From contig NZ_JACCDD010000003.1 of NCBI RefSeq assembly GCF_013415115.1, forward strand, positions 295,172-359,171: 64,000 bases of DNA, in the 5' to 3' direction. The translations under genes were made by a program, and so were the position numbers. Of this stretch, positions 34,515-44,190 are shown in pieces. A model generated the notes under the pieces. It worked only from the letters and a program-made list of their open reading frames with translations, made no database searches and was not told the origin of the DNA. How positions within the stretch are numbered: position 1 is the first letter of the stretch; each line of letters starts with the position of its first letter. This DNA comes from Vreelandella zhaodongensis. GTDB taxonomy: Bacteria; Pseudomonadota; Gammaproteobacteria; Pseudomonadales; Halomonadaceae.

Positions 34515-35450
34515 ATGGCACAACGTTTACCCTCAACGCGCAAAGCACTTTTTCAGGCTCGTGCAATTACCTGGCTTTGGAGGTCACTCGCACGCTGGCC
34601 ACTTTCAACGCTGTGGCGCATTGCTACGTTACTAGGGCCGTTGGTTTATCGCTTTAGTAAGCGAGAGCGTCAGGTAACGGAAATCAACCTAAAAGTGGTG
34701 AAACCAAACGCGTCGGATGGCGAGCGCAAAGCACTTGCCAAAAAAAGCCTGCAACACTCAGCTGCCACCATGTTAGAGCTGGGCTATGCCTGGATGGGAA
34801 CGCCAGAAAAAGTAGCAGCGAGTATTTTATCGGTGCATGGGCGTGACAAGCTGGACAGCGCGCGCGCTGAAGGCCGCGGTGTCATTGTTCTTGCTCCCCA
34901 CTTTGGCAACTGGGAAGTACTTAACTTCTGGCTATCCAGCCATTTTCCCTTCACCGCTATGTACGAACCTCCAAAAATCATCGGTCTGGAGCCTGTGATT
35001 CGTCATGGCCGTGAGCGTATGGGAGCAAGCCTGGTACCCACCAACGCCAGAGGCGTTGCCGCCCTGCTAAAAGCGCTGAAACGCAGCGAAGCCATTGGCA
35101 TCCTACCTGACCAAGAACCTAACTGGGGCAGCGGTGTATTCGCCCCCTTTTATGGCCACAATGCCTATACGGCAACGCTGCTACCCAAGCTAGTCGCGCG
35201 TACTCAGGCGCGAGTCGTGACAGGTGTTGCCCTACGTGTGCCCGGCAAGGGATTTGAGATTCACTTCCTGGACGCTGATGAGCGGGTTTATAGCAACGAC
35301 GATGCTGAGTCGGCAACCGGCGTCAATGCCAGCGTTGAGACCTCTATCGCTCTTGATCCAGTGCAGTATCAATGGGAGTACAAACGTTATCGCAAAGTCA
35401 TAGAGCAGCAACAAGGTCTGCCAGATGCCGATAACTTCCGGCTGTATTGA
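34515..35450 (+). CDS. LpxL/HtrB-type lipid A acyltransferase
   Basis: A 311-residue lysophospholipid/lipid A acyltransferase that transfers a secondary acyl chain from acyl-ACP. The catalytic motif is APHFGNWEVLNFW (His and Glu in HFGNWE), with AMYEPPKIIGLEPVIRHGRE and IGILPDQEPNWGSGVFAPFY as the following blocks. One N-terminal membrane-anchoring segment is present (WRIATLLGPLVYRFSKRER). It sits between two DUF4870 paralogues in a tight operon. Whether it adds laurate or another chain is not visible. Confidence 0.9.
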   Translation: MAQRLPSTRKALFQARAITWLWRSLARWPLSTLWRIATLLGPLVYRFSKRERQVTEINLKVVKPNASDGERKALAKKSLQHSAATMLELGYAWMGTPEKVAASILSVHGRDKLDSARAEGRGVIVLAPHFGNWEVLNFWLSSHFPFTAMYEPPKIIGLEPVIRHGRERMGASLVPTNARGVAALLKALKRSEAIGILPDQEPNWGSGVFAPFYGHNAYTATLLPKLVARTQARVVTGVALRVPGKGFEIHFLDADERVYSNDDAESATGVNASVETSIALDPVQYQWEYKRYRKVIEQQQGLPDADNFRLY

Positions 35451-35468
35451 ATGATAACGAGGTAATGC

Positions 35469-35819
35469 ATGTCCCAGCGCTCTTTCCCTAAAGAAGAAAC
35501 GCTTCCGCTACAAATTATTTATGCGCTCTATCTAGCAGGCTTGGTAACCGCCAATATTACCCTGTTGATTGGCGTTATTATCGCATACGTATATCGCAAA
35601 GAAGCCGCACCGTGGCTACAGGCTCACTACCGTTATTTGATCCGCACGTTTTGGATAGGCAGCCTCTATTTTATTATTACCTTTACCCTTAGCCTGGCAT
35701 TGGTTGGCACCTTGCTGTGGCCGCTACTGGTGGTCTGGCTGGTTGCACGCTGTGTTTTAGGCTGGTTGGCAGCACGTAAAGGTGAACCGCCCGCGCGCCC
35801 TGGCAGTTGGCTTTGGTAA
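35469..35819 (+). CDS. DUF4870-type membrane protein, copy 2
   Basis: A 116-residue paralogue of the protein at 34095 with the same three helices: IIYALYLAGLVTANITLLIG then VIIAYVYRKE, the HYRYLIRTFWIGSLYFII segment and LWPLLVVWLVARCVLG. It lacks the polar N-terminal extension of copy 1. The pair flanks the LpxL-like gene and is likely a product of tandem duplication. Function unknown; a role with the acyltransferase or envelope is inference only. Confidence 0.78.
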   Translation: MSQRSFPKEETLPLQIIYALYLAGLVTANITLLIGVIIAYVYRKEAAPWLQAHYRYLIRTFWIGSLYFIITFTLSLALVGTLLWPLLVVWLVARCVLGWLAARKGEPPARPGSWLW

Positions 35820-35830
35820 CGCCATCGCTT

Positions 35831-37240
35831 CTATTCAGAACGATGACGAGCATACACATCGTCCAGTCGCTCAATATCGTCTTCACCCAAGTAGCTTCCC
35901 GACTGCACTTCGATTAACTCAAGCGGGATTTTACCGAGGTTCTCCAAGCGGTGCAGCGCGCCAATGGGAATGTACGTGGATTGGTTTTCACTGACCAAGA
36001 AAGTGCGCTCATCCACCGTGACTTGAGCAGTACCGCTCACCACCACCCAGTGTTCGGCGCGATGATGATGACGCTGTAATGATAGCCGCCCACCGGGTTT
36101 TACCGTGATGTGCTTAACCTGATACCGCTCGCCACTATCCATTGATTGAAAGCTGCCCCAGGGGCGATGAACCAACGGCGCAGTATAAGGTTCACTCCGT
36201 CCCGCTTGGCTGAGTGATGCCACTAGCTGCTTAACCTGCTGAGCCTGATCACGATGAGCAACCAAAACACTGTCAGATGTTTCCACCACAATGAGATTTT
36301 TAATACCCAGCGTTGCCACCAAACGGTGCTCGGCGATAACAAGTGAGTGCTGTGTGTTGGTCAACACCCCGTCTCCACGAACCACGTTACCTGCCTCATC
36401 TGGCGTCTGCGTTGCCCATAACGAATCAAAGCTACCAATATCGCTCCATTGGGCATCCAGCGGCACCACCGCTGCATGGTCACAATGCTCCATTACCGCG
36501 TAATCAATCGACTCTCCTGGACAACCACGAAACGCTTCCTCGCCCAGTCGTAAAAAATCCAAATCTCGATGGGACTCGTTAACCGCCTTTTGACAAGCTT
36601 CCAGCATGCTTGGCTGCAACTGCTCAAGCTGAGTAAGATACGTAGAGGCTTTCAGTAAAAACATACCGCTATTCCATAGCGTACTGCCTTGCTCTAGGAG
36701 TTGCTTGGCGCGCTCTGCATCGGGTTTTTCGATAAACGACGAAAGCTGGTAACCGCCCCCTAATGGGCGACCGCAAGCAATATAGCCATATCCTGTTTCT
36801 GGATAGGTGGGCACCACCCCGAAAGTGACTAAGTACCCCTGCTCCGCTAACGGCTCCGCACAGCTCACGCTATAGGTAAACGCCTCAAGATTGCCAATCA
36901 CATGATCTGCTGGCAGTACCAGTAAAAGCGGATCATCGTCTGTTTGGCGAGCCAAAAGCGCGGCACAGGCAATTGCTGGGGCGGTGTTGCGCCCTTCCGG
37001 TTCCAATACAATCGTGCCAGACAAGCCACTTGCGCGTAGCTGTTCCGCCATTAAAAAACGGTGAGCATGGTGGCCCAATAAAATAGGCGCTTGAGTGTCT
37101 AAACCTTCCAGACGCGCCAGGGTTTGCTGCAGCAGACTTTGGGGCGATGTTAAACGCAAAAACTGCTTTGGCATCTGCTCACGTGAAAGAGGCCAAAGCC
37201 GCGTACCACTACCACCGCTAAGAATGACGGGCTGTATCAT
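35831..37240 (-). CDS. manC: Mannose-1-phosphate guanylyltransferase/phosphomannose isomerase
   Basis: About 469 residues, bifunctional ManC/AlgA type II enzyme. The N-terminal nucleotidyltransferase has ILSGGSGTRLWPLSREQMPK and the FIEKPDAERAKQLLEQG motif; the C-terminal cupin has QRHHHRAEHWVVVSGTA followed by VTVDERTFLVSENQSTYIPI, which is the isomerase active site. It makes GDP-mannose for surface or exopolysaccharide. Its start codon region overlaps the end of the LtaS-like gene by 4 bp, so the two are coupled. The start at 37240 (MIQPVILSGG) is decided by the motif. Confidence 0.92.
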   Translation of the reverse strand: MIQPVILSGGSGTRLWPLSREQMPKQFLRLTSPQSLLQQTLARLEGLDTQAPILLGHHAHRFLMAEQLRASGLSGTIVLEPEGRNTAPAIACAALLARQTDDDPLLLVLPADHVIGNLEAFTYSVSCAEPLAEQGYLVTFGVVPTYPETGYGYIACGRPLGGGYQLSSFIEKPDAERAKQLLEQGSTLWNSGMFLLKASTYLTQLEQLQPSMLEACQKAVNESHRDLDFLRLGEEAFRGCPGESIDYAVMEHCDHAAVVPLDAQWSDIGSFDSLWATQTPDEAGNVVRGDGVLTNTQHSLVIAEHRLVATLGIKNLIVVETSDSVLVAHRDQAQQVKQLVASLSQAGRSEPYTAPLVHRPWGSFQSMDSGERYQVKHITVKPGGRLSLQRHHHRAEHWVVVSGTAQVTVDERTFLVSENQSTYIPIGALHRLENLGKIPLELIEVQSGSYLGEDDIERLDDVYARHRSE

Positions 37241-38835
37241 GGTGCTGTCCTTATGTCTGACGCTGACGTGCCAAAATCTTCCTGCAACCAATGACGCAGC
37301 TGGCTCATTTTTACAGCTTCTTGCGAATTTTCCAGTGCGGGTAGCGTGCCATCGATAAAGCCGCGTGCTTTAAAGGGTTCCAGTAACGCGGGGTCGCCGC
37401 TAATCACATGCACCGGCACCGCAGCACTGGCGTTATCCCCTGTGATCAGCGGCGCGGCCTGATGATCGCCAAGCACAATTAACAGCGTATTGTCATCCAC
37501 CATCCTTTCAGCCCAACGTCCTGCCACCTTTACAGAGTAATTAACTGACCACGCGTAATGATCACGAATACGCTCAATATCCTGCCAAATCACCTCTGGC
37601 GGGTCGCCTGCTTTTTCCCATGGATTGAAAATACTGCCATCACCAATCATCGACCAGTTTTCAAGCACAGGCAGTATTGGTGTCCAGGGGGCATGGCTTG
37701 AAATTAGCGCAAGCTGAGCAAAGACCGGAGACTCCCCAAGCAAGTGGCGCTGGGTATAGTCAAGAACGAACTGATCCGGCATGGTGACCCAATGTAGCGG
37801 AGGCCCCGCATAAGGAATATCTTTCGCCGCCGCAATGTCATCAAAGCCGTATGCGGCGCCCTCTGGCCAGGCCATGGTAATAGCAGGCATTACAGTGAGC
37901 GTGCGCTGTCCGGTAGCGCTAAAATCGTCAACCAGTGTGGAGTGGTTGCTATCCAGCATCAGCCGATACCATAACTGATTATCAATCCATCGGCCGCTTA
38001 GCGTGGTGGCATGAGCAAGCCACGACTGCCCCCCTCGGATGGGCGCTGCCAACAAGCCGGAAACAACGTGTAAGCCGCGCTCATCCAGACGTTGCTGCAT
38101 ATCGGTTAACGTTGGAAGTATTACGTTGCTGTAGCGAGGATTATCTATTGCCGACACACCGTAAGACTCAATAAAGGTCAGCAGAACATTACGGCCTTCA
38201 AGCCCAGTCAGTGGCTGCGGCCTCATAGGCGCATTCTCAAGCTGGCTGGCAAACGCCTCTTTCGCCTGGTGGGTAGCGACGATTTGCTCCCATTGAAAAC
38301 GGGTGGTATTCACAATGGGAAGGCTTGACTTGGGAACCACGCGATAACCGTTTGCTTCCAACACGGCGAGTAGCCCTGCCACACTAATCACGCCTATGGC
38401 GACCACGCCCGATATCCGCCGCCAGGACAAAGGAGCCACTGGCAGTAGTAAGCGCAGCATTCCCCACCAAATGCCCAACAGCACCATGCCGCCCAACACA
38501 ATTAATAACGCTGCCGCCAATTGACCTACATTACCTACTAACAGATGGTAAATAGAACGCACCAAGGGCACATCCAGATAAAGATTTAGCGATCGGCCAA
38601 ATGCGGTATGGGTCGCCGCATCGCCGAGGTTGGCAACTGAAACTAACATCAGCCACCCTAACAACAGCCATACGAGCCAGCGGCGAAAGGAGCTAGGGCG
38701 CATAAGCAGTATGGCAGGAACCACCAGCCAAGCTTCCCAGGCAATCAGCGGGGTGCCTACCCCTCCAAACCGCCACCACAACGGCACTACCAGCACGAAA
38801 TTGAGCGCAAAAACTGTTACCAGAAGACGAAGCAT
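37237..38835 (-). CDS. LtaS/OpgB-like membrane sulfatase-fold protein
   Basis: A 532-residue protein with about five N-terminal membrane helices (residues 5-160) and a C-terminal alkaline-phosphatase/sulfatase fold domain. Visible blocks are VLLTFIESYGVSAIDNPRYS, LAAPIRGGQSWLAHATTLSG (the Ser region of the active site), ALISSHAPWTPILP and LLIVLGDHQAAPLITGDNAS (metal-binding Asp-His). Such proteins transfer phosphoglycerol or phosphoethanolamine. It is divergent from opgG-opgH, which makes decoration of periplasmic glucans a reasonable guess; that is inference. Confidence 0.85.
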   Translation of the reverse strand: MLRLLVTVFALNFVLVVPLWWRFGGVGTPLIAWEAWLVVPAILLMRPSSFRRWLVWLLLGWLMLVSVANLGDAATHTAFGRSLNLYLDVPLVRSIYHLLVGNVGQLAAALLIVLGGMVLLGIWWGMLRLLLPVAPLSWRRISGVVAIGVISVAGLLAVLEANGYRVVPKSSLPIVNTTRFQWEQIVATHQAKEAFASQLENAPMRPQPLTGLEGRNVLLTFIESYGVSAIDNPRYSNVILPTLTDMQQRLDERGLHVVSGLLAAPIRGGQSWLAHATTLSGRWIDNQLWYRLMLDSNHSTLVDDFSATGQRTLTVMPAITMAWPEGAAYGFDDIAAAKDIPYAGPPLHWVTMPDQFVLDYTQRHLLGESPVFAQLALISSHAPWTPILPVLENWSMIGDGSIFNPWEKAGDPPEVIWQDIERIRDHYAWSVNYSVKVAGRWAERMVDDNTLLIVLGDHQAAPLITGDNASAAVPVHVISGDPALLEPFKARGFIDGTLPALENSQEAVKMSQLRHWLQEDFGTSASDIRTAP

Positions 38836-38961
38836 TAGCGCTTCAGCAACCTAGTCTTTAACAATACGGTCTTTAGTAGCACAGCCTTCAATAACACAGT
38901 CATCACCCTAGCTTTGTTTGTTTTAGGGATGTTTAAGCTTGCAAACAGCCATGAAAATCAT

Positions 38962-38983
38962 ATACCAATACACTTAATGGTAT
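38962..38983. repeat. Inverted repeat before opgG
   Basis: ATACCA (38962-38967) and TGGTAT (38978-38983) are complementary arms ten bases apart in the AT-rich promoter region of opgG. It could be a regulator site for the glucan operon; the regulator is unknown. Confidence 0.35.
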
Positions 38984-39056
38984 AACTTTTGTTGAAATAT
39001 TTCATATACTGATTTTAATGCTTCCACGTTGGCATGCAATCGAAAGGATCTCACCT

Positions 39057-40592
39057 ATGAGTGTTCGTAAAGCTGCAAAATGGATGTTGTCGTTTACCTG
39101 TTCGAGCTTTATCACCTTATCTGCCACTGCTAGCGATGAGGCGACTTTCAATCACGTCATCCAGCGCGCCCAAGCCTTAGCAGATGCACCTTACCAAGCA
39201 CCACAAGAATCACTGCCCAGCGCCTTGAAAACACTGGATTACGATGCTTACCGTCAGATTCGTTTCGAGCCTGAGCGTGCCTACTGGCATGGTGAAAGCC
39301 CGTTTAGTATGCAGCTATTCCACAGCGGGTTTCTCTTTCAAACGCCGATTACTCTCAATGTGATTGAAGATGGTGAGAGCTCCCCGCTGCCTTTTTCTAG
39401 CGATGATTTTCAGTACGATGGTGATGCCAGCCACTTGTTAGAGCATGATTTGACTGGAAGCGGCCATGCAGGGTTTAGGTTGCACTACCCAATCAATACT
39501 GATGACTATGCCGATGAATTCGCTGTCTTTCTTGGCGCAAGCTACTTCCGTCTAGTAGGACGCGACCAGGCCTACGGTCTTTCTACCCGCGGTCTGGCTA
39601 TCGATACCGCCTTAGCCAGTGGTGAGGAATTTCCTGAATTTCGCGAATTCTGGCTCTATAAGCCTGATGAAAATTCTGACAGCATTACGCTTCTCGCACT
39701 CATGGATAGCCCCTCGCTAAGCGGTGCCTATCGTATTAGGTTAACGCCGGGCGAAAACACTGAGGCTGAGATAGAAGCCGAGCTGTTTGCACGCTCTGAT
39801 ATAGAAAAACTGGGTGTTGCCCCACTTACTAGCATGTTTGCCTTCGGAGAAATGAGCGCCGAGCGGCCTGACGACTTCCGTCCCCAGGTACATGATTCTG
39901 ACGGTTTGCTCATTCAGACAGGTGCCGAAGAGTGGATTTGGCGGCCACTGCAAAACCCCTCATCGGTTCGCGTATCGGCGTTTATGGATAGCGCCCCTAA
40001 CGGGTTTGGCCTTATGCAACGGGAGCGTGACTTTGGCCGCTACCTGGATCTTGAAGCACACTATCACCGCCGTCCCAGCCAGTGGGTCGAGCCTCTGGAT
40101 GATTGGGGCCCAGGACATGTAGAGCTAGTCGAAATCCCCACGCCAGATGAAACCCACGACAACATTGTGGCTTACTGGGTCGCTGAAGAGGCATTGAAGG
40201 CTGGTGAGTCCCGCCGGCTTCACTACCGCACCTATACACTCAATGAGCAACCAGCAGCGCATCAACTGGGTAGCGTGATCCGCACGCGTCATGGAAGTGC
40301 GGCAGTTCCAGGTGAAGCCGACTCCCCCTCTGCTGATCAGCGGCAATTTGTTGTCGATTTTCAAGGCGGCAAGCTGGATGATATTTCTTCAAGCGACGTC
40401 GTTGAGCTAGATATCAGCGTGCTAAATGGCGAGATATTACTACCTCAAGTCAAAACACTCCCCAACAACGGAAAGCGTGCCACCTTTCGCTTGCCACCTA
40501 ATACCGCACCCAGTGATATTCGCCTTCGCCTGATACACGACGGAGACCCCATTACTGAAACCTGGAATTACGTGTGGTATCCCGATGCCTGA
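39057..40592 (+). CDS. opgG: Periplasmic glucan biosynthesis protein OpgG/MdoG
   Basis: About 511 residues with a signal peptide (residues 1-26, ending LSATAS), exported to the periplasm. The MdoG domain starts FNHVIQRAQALADAPYQAPQ and continues with LDYDAYRQIRFEPERAYWHG, LGASYFRLVGRDQAYGLSTR and the C-terminal immunoglobulin-like part. OpgG is needed to build osmoregulated periplasmic glucans and shows glucanase-type activity in recent work on the family. The ATG at 39057 has AAGGAT upstream and opens the signal peptide. Its end overlaps opgH by 8 bp. Confidence 0.95.
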   Translation: MSVRKAAKWMLSFTCSSFITLSATASDEATFNHVIQRAQALADAPYQAPQESLPSALKTLDYDAYRQIRFEPERAYWHGESPFSMQLFHSGFLFQTPITLNVIEDGESSPLPFSSDDFQYDGDASHLLEHDLTGSGHAGFRLHYPINTDDYADEFAVFLGASYFRLVGRDQAYGLSTRGLAIDTALASGEEFPEFREFWLYKPDENSDSITLLALMDSPSLSGAYRIRLTPGENTEAEIEAELFARSDIEKLGVAPLTSMFAFGEMSAERPDDFRPQVHDSDGLLIQTGAEEWIWRPLQNPSSVRVSAFMDSAPNGFGLMQRERDFGRYLDLEAHYHRRPSQWVEPLDDWGPGHVELVEIPTPDETHDNIVAYWVAEEALKAGESRRLHYRTYTLNEQPAAHQLGSVIRTRHGSAAVPGEADSPSADQRQFVVDFQGGKLDDISSSDVVELDISVLNGEILLPQVKTLPNNGKRATFRLPPNTAPSDIRLRLIHDGDPITETWNYVWYPDA

Positions 40593-42555
40593 TTTGCACG
40601 CGTTGACGCCTTCGATACCTTGGCTTAACGGTCGGCGGGCCTTGCTCGCTGTTACCGTGTTAGCCACCAGTATCGGTGGCTGCATCGCGATGGCGAAGGT
40701 AGTTGCCAACCTTCCCATGGGGTGGCAGCTCACTATGCTGACGCTGTTTGCGCTTACGTTCAGTTGGATCGCGCTGGCTTTTTGGGGGGCGATATGTGGC
40801 TTTGTTATCTGCGCGCTACGCCGTGATCCACTAAGCCTGCGTCGCCAAACGCTGGTGGACCCTAGCGCCAGCTTACTGGTCAGCCGCACCGCCCTGGTAA
40901 TGCCCATTTACGCAGAGCCACCTGTTCCCACTATTGCAGGGCTAGAAGCGACGTGCCGCTCGTTACTACAGCAAGCCAGCAAGCATGGTGCTAGCTCAGC
41001 AGAGACTATCGGCAATCATGTTGAAGTCTTCATTTTAAGCGACACCCAGGATACGACGCTGGCCCACCAGGAAGCTGCCCACGTAGCCGCGCTGCAGCAG
41101 CGCCTTGCAGGCCAGTTAGCCATTCACTATCGCCGCCGACCCAATAATGATGGTCGTAAAGCAGGCAATATTGCTGAGTTTTGCCGTCGCTGGGGCCGCC
41201 GCTATGACTACATGGTGGTGCTGGATGCCGACAGTTTAATGAGCGGCGCAACGCTACTGCACTTGATACACCGTATGCAGCGCCAGCCAAGCGTCGGGCT
41301 TATTCAAACCGTTCCTATCCCCGTTGGCCAACGCACGCTATTTGGCCGCTTCACCCAGCTAGCGTCGGCGATATACAGCCCGATGCTAGCGGCAGGCCAA
41401 AGTTTTTGGCAGGGCGATGCGGCAAATTACTGGGGGCATAATGCGATCATTCGTACACGTGCTTTCATGGCCAACGCGGGGCTACCGACGCTGTCAGGCA
41501 AGCCCCCTTTGGGGGGAGAGTTGCTAAGCCACGACTTCGTCGAAGCCGCATTACTGAAGCGTGGCGGCTGGCAAGTACTGCTAGACACCTCGGCGACAGC
41601 AGCAGTATCACACCAAGACACCAATGCCAGCGCCTCCCACAACAGTTTTGAAGCCATGCCAAGCAACCTGCTCGATTTTGCCAAGCGTGACAGACGGTGG
41701 CTGCAAGGTAACCTGCAACATCTTCGTCTACTGACAGGAGCGGGGCTTCATCCTGTCAGCCGCTTACACTTCTTGTTCGGTGCGTTTGCCTATCTCTCTT
41801 CGTTGGTGTGGCTAGTGCTGCTGCTGTGCGCCAGCATCGTGGTGGGCTATCAAGCAATCGGCCCCGCCTCACACCCTCTTTTACCGACAACCCTGTCATT
41901 AGTGCTGCTGAGCGTAACGTTAGCCATGCTTGTTGCCCCTAAGCTGCTGGGGTTATTACTGACTTGCTGGCAATGCCCCCATGCTTACGGTGGCCGTTTA
42001 ACACTTATCGCCAGTACCTTGTTGGAAATTCTGTTTGCTGCACTAATTGCCCCGCTAATGATGGCCTGGCACAGCTTATTCATTATCAACGTACTGATTG
42101 GACGAGCCATTGACTGGCAAACCCAACACCGGGGGGAACGTTCACTAAGCTGGCGTGAAACATGGCATCACACAGGATGGGTGACGATATGCGGCATTAC
42201 CTGGGCAGCCACCATGATGCTCTTTTCACCTTCAGCGTTGGGTTGGTTAACGCCCGCATGGCTTGGATTGATCGGCGCCGCTCCGCTGGTGAAATACTCC
42301 AGCAGCGCCACCTGGGGAAGCATAATTAGCCGGAGATTCGGTTTACTTCTTACGCCTAGCACTACACAGAAACCAGCGCTACTCAAAGCGTATGCCGCCT
42401 TAGTTCGCGGTCGCTACCCTGATAAGCGCTTACCGATTTGCCTTCCCCTTAAAGCACCGCCCCCTGAGCTGATAGGTGATATGCCCTGCCAATCGTTTCG
42501 ACACTACGCCCAGCCATCGACAGCGCACGCCCCACCCGCTAAGGAGCCTTACTAA
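40585..42555 (+). CDS. opgH: Glucans biosynthesis glucosyltransferase OpgH/MdoH
   Basis: A 656-residue inner-membrane GT2 enzyme that polymerises the beta-1,2-glucan backbone of osmoregulated periplasmic glucans from UDP-glucose. It has N-terminal helices (about residues 14-85), the GT domain (NNDGRKAGNIAEFCRRWGRR, then the DAD motif in MVVLDADSLMSG, and the QxxRW-like RDRRWLQGNLQHLRLL) and four or more C-terminal helices. It is shorter than E. coli OpgH (847 residues), mainly lacking N-terminal and C-terminal extensions. It overlaps opgG by 8 bp. Confidence 0.93.
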   Translation: MPDLHALTPSIPWLNGRRALLAVTVLATSIGGCIAMAKVVANLPMGWQLTMLTLFALTFSWIALAFWGAICGFVICALRRDPLSLRRQTLVDPSASLLVSRTALVMPIYAEPPVPTIAGLEATCRSLLQQASKHGASSAETIGNHVEVFILSDTQDTTLAHQEAAHVAALQQRLAGQLAIHYRRRPNNDGRKAGNIAEFCRRWGRRYDYMVVLDADSLMSGATLLHLIHRMQRQPSVGLIQTVPIPVGQRTLFGRFTQLASAIYSPMLAAGQSFWQGDAANYWGHNAIIRTRAFMANAGLPTLSGKPPLGGELLSHDFVEAALLKRGGWQVLLDTSATAAVSHQDTNASASHNSFEAMPSNLLDFAKRDRRWLQGNLQHLRLLTGAGLHPVSRLHFLFGAFAYLSSLVWLVLLLCASIVVGYQAIGPASHPLLPTTLSLVLLSVTLAMLVAPKLLGLLLTCWQCPHAYGGRLTLIASTLLEILFAALIAPLMMAWHSLFIINVLIGRAIDWQTQHRGERSLSWRETWHHTGWVTICGITWAATMMLFSPSALGWLTPAWLGLIGAAPLVKYSSSATWGSIISRRFGLLLTPSTTQKPALLKAYAALVRGRYPDKRLPICLPLKAPPPELIGDMPCQSFRHYAQPSTAHAPPAKEPY

Positions 42556-43337
42556 TGCCTTCCGCTTTAATTCAACGGCTGCGCAGCGCCAGCGGCTTGG
42601 CGCGTTCACTGTTTATCTACTGGCGACCAGGGCGGCAGCGTGGCTTGAAGCGCTTATATCGTCCGTTTATTCAGCCGGGCGATATCGCCTTTGATATTGG
42701 TGCTCATTTAGGCGACCGTAGCGCCGCCTTCCAAGCACTAGGCGCCCAAGTAGTGGCACTAGAGCCACAGCCAACGTTGGCTAAGTGGTTTAAGCGGATA
42801 CTCAACCAACCTAATATCACACTCTTACCGCTAGCGGCAGGGCCGCAACCTGGTCACGCGGAGATTGCCATCAGTGTTAGCAATCCGACCCTCTCCACCC
42901 TAGCAACCGAATGGCGTCACCAGGTGGGCGAACGCAACCCCAGCTTTCAGCACGTACAATGGGAACAGCAGCTTCGGGTGGAAGTCACTACACTGGATCA
43001 ACTCATCGCTACTTACGGCGAACCAAGCTTTATAAAAATTGATGTTGAAGGGTTTGAAGCCGAGGTACTGATGGGACTCAGTCACCCCGTCGCGGCGCTT
43101 TCAGTGGAATTTGTTGCAGGCGTGTTAGAGGTTAGCCATGCCTGCGTTGACCAGCTGTGCCGCCTTGGTGACTACCGTTTCAATGCAATTGCCGGTGAGC
43201 AGCGCTGCTTTCGCTGGGCAACTTGGCAATCCCCTGAAACCATCACCCAGTGGCTCAACGATGGCGTTGAAGGGATGGCCTCAGGGGATCTCTACGCCTG
43301 CCGCGCCGACCATCCATTGTTAAACGCATCCGCATAA
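42555..43337 (+). CDS. FkbM family methyltransferase
   Basis: A 260-residue SAM-dependent O-methyltransferase of the FkbM type. The SAM loop is DIAFDIGAHLGDRSAAFQAL, then VVALEPQPTLAKWFKRI, and SFIKIDVEGFEAEVLMGLSH is the conserved FkbM block. Its ATG overlaps the opgH stop (TAATG), so translation is coupled. This linkage suggests it modifies periplasmic glucans or a related saccharide; the target is not known. Confidence 0.88.
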   Translation: MPSALIQRLRSASGLARSLFIYWRPGRQRGLKRLYRPFIQPGDIAFDIGAHLGDRSAAFQALGAQVVALEPQPTLAKWFKRILNQPNITLLPLAAGPQPGHAEIAISVSNPTLSTLATEWRHQVGERNPSFQHVQWEQQLRVEVTTLDQLIATYGEPSFIKIDVEGFEAEVLMGLSHPVAALSVEFVAGVLEVSHACVDQLCRLGDYRFNAIAGEQRCFRWATWQSPETITQWLNDGVEGMASGDLYACRADHPLLNASA

Positions 43338-43401
43338 TTCTTCAAAAAACGATTTCCAAACACAGCTTTTAAAACACAGCTTTCAAAACAAGAGAATCTG
43401 C

Positions 43402-44190
43402 ATGATTTATCACTGGCAAACCCTCACCGCCCCCCAGCTAGCTACGATTACCGAAGGTGACCCAGTCGCGGTAATCACCCTGGGGGCAGTTGAGCAGCAC
43501 GGTACGCACTTGCCGTTAGGCACCGACCTGATGATTGGTGAAGGGTTACAAGCCGCCATGCTGGACATCATCGACCCAGCGCTCGATGTATTATGCCTGC
43601 CAGCGATTGCCGTAGGCGCGAGCGACGAGCACGCAAGCTTCCCAGGAACACTCAGCCTGCCTGCTCCACTCGCTATCGCGACATTAGAGGCTTACGGCGA
43701 AAGCATTGCCCAGGCAGGTATAAAAAAGCTGGTGTTGATTAATAGCCACGGAGGTAATAAAGCGGTAATGGATCTTGCCGCATTAACCCTGCGCAAGCAG
43801 TTTGAGATGCGGGTGGTAAAAGCCACCTATACACGCCTTCCGCCACTGGAAGGCGCTATCAATGCCGATGAACTACGCTACGGGTTGCATGGCGGATTGC
43901 TGGAAACTGCAATCATGCTGCATTTAGCGCCTGAACTGGTACAGCTCGACAGTTACCAGCCCACACCACCGGCAAGGCCTAATGGTGGTGCACTGGTGAG
44001 CCCAGAGGGTAGCGCCGCCTTTGCCTGGCTTGCCGAAGACCTCAGTACGTTCGGCGTTGCCGGTGATGCAACGGGGGCTCATCAAGCATTAGGTGAACGG
44101 CTAGTGAGGCACTACGCCACTCAGCTGGCGCAGGTGGTGGCCGAAACCGCCCACCTGCCACCGCTTATCACACGTAAAACGTCAGATTAA
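43402..44190 (+). CDS. Creatininase family amidohydrolase
   Basis: A 262-residue metal-dependent hydrolase of the creatininase fold. The metal-binding motifs are GAVEQHGTHLPLGTDLMIGE (Glu-His-His-Asp) and INSHGGNKAVM; GLHGGLLETAIMLHLAPELV supplies the last Glu. The fold includes creatinine amidohydrolase, MftE peptidase and archaeal ArfB, which deformylates the product of a GTP cyclohydrolase in riboflavin/F420 synthesis. Next to a GTP cyclohydrolase II and a RibD-type reductase, an ArfB-like step on a formamidopyrimidine is an attractive guess (inference). Its stop overlaps that of the convergent cyclohydrolase by 4 bp. Confidence 0.85.
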   Translation: MIYHWQTLTAPQLATITEGDPVAVITLGAVEQHGTHLPLGTDLMIGEGLQAAMLDIIDPALDVLCLPAIAVGASDEHASFPGTLSLPAPLAIATLEAYGESIAQAGIKKLVLINSHGGNKAVMDLAALTLRKQFEMRVVKATYTRLPPLEGAINADELRYGLHGGLLETAIMLHLAPELVQLDSYQPTPPARPNGGALVSPEGSAAFAWLAEDLSTFGVAGDATGAHQALGERLVRHYATQLAQVVAETAHLPPLITRKTSD

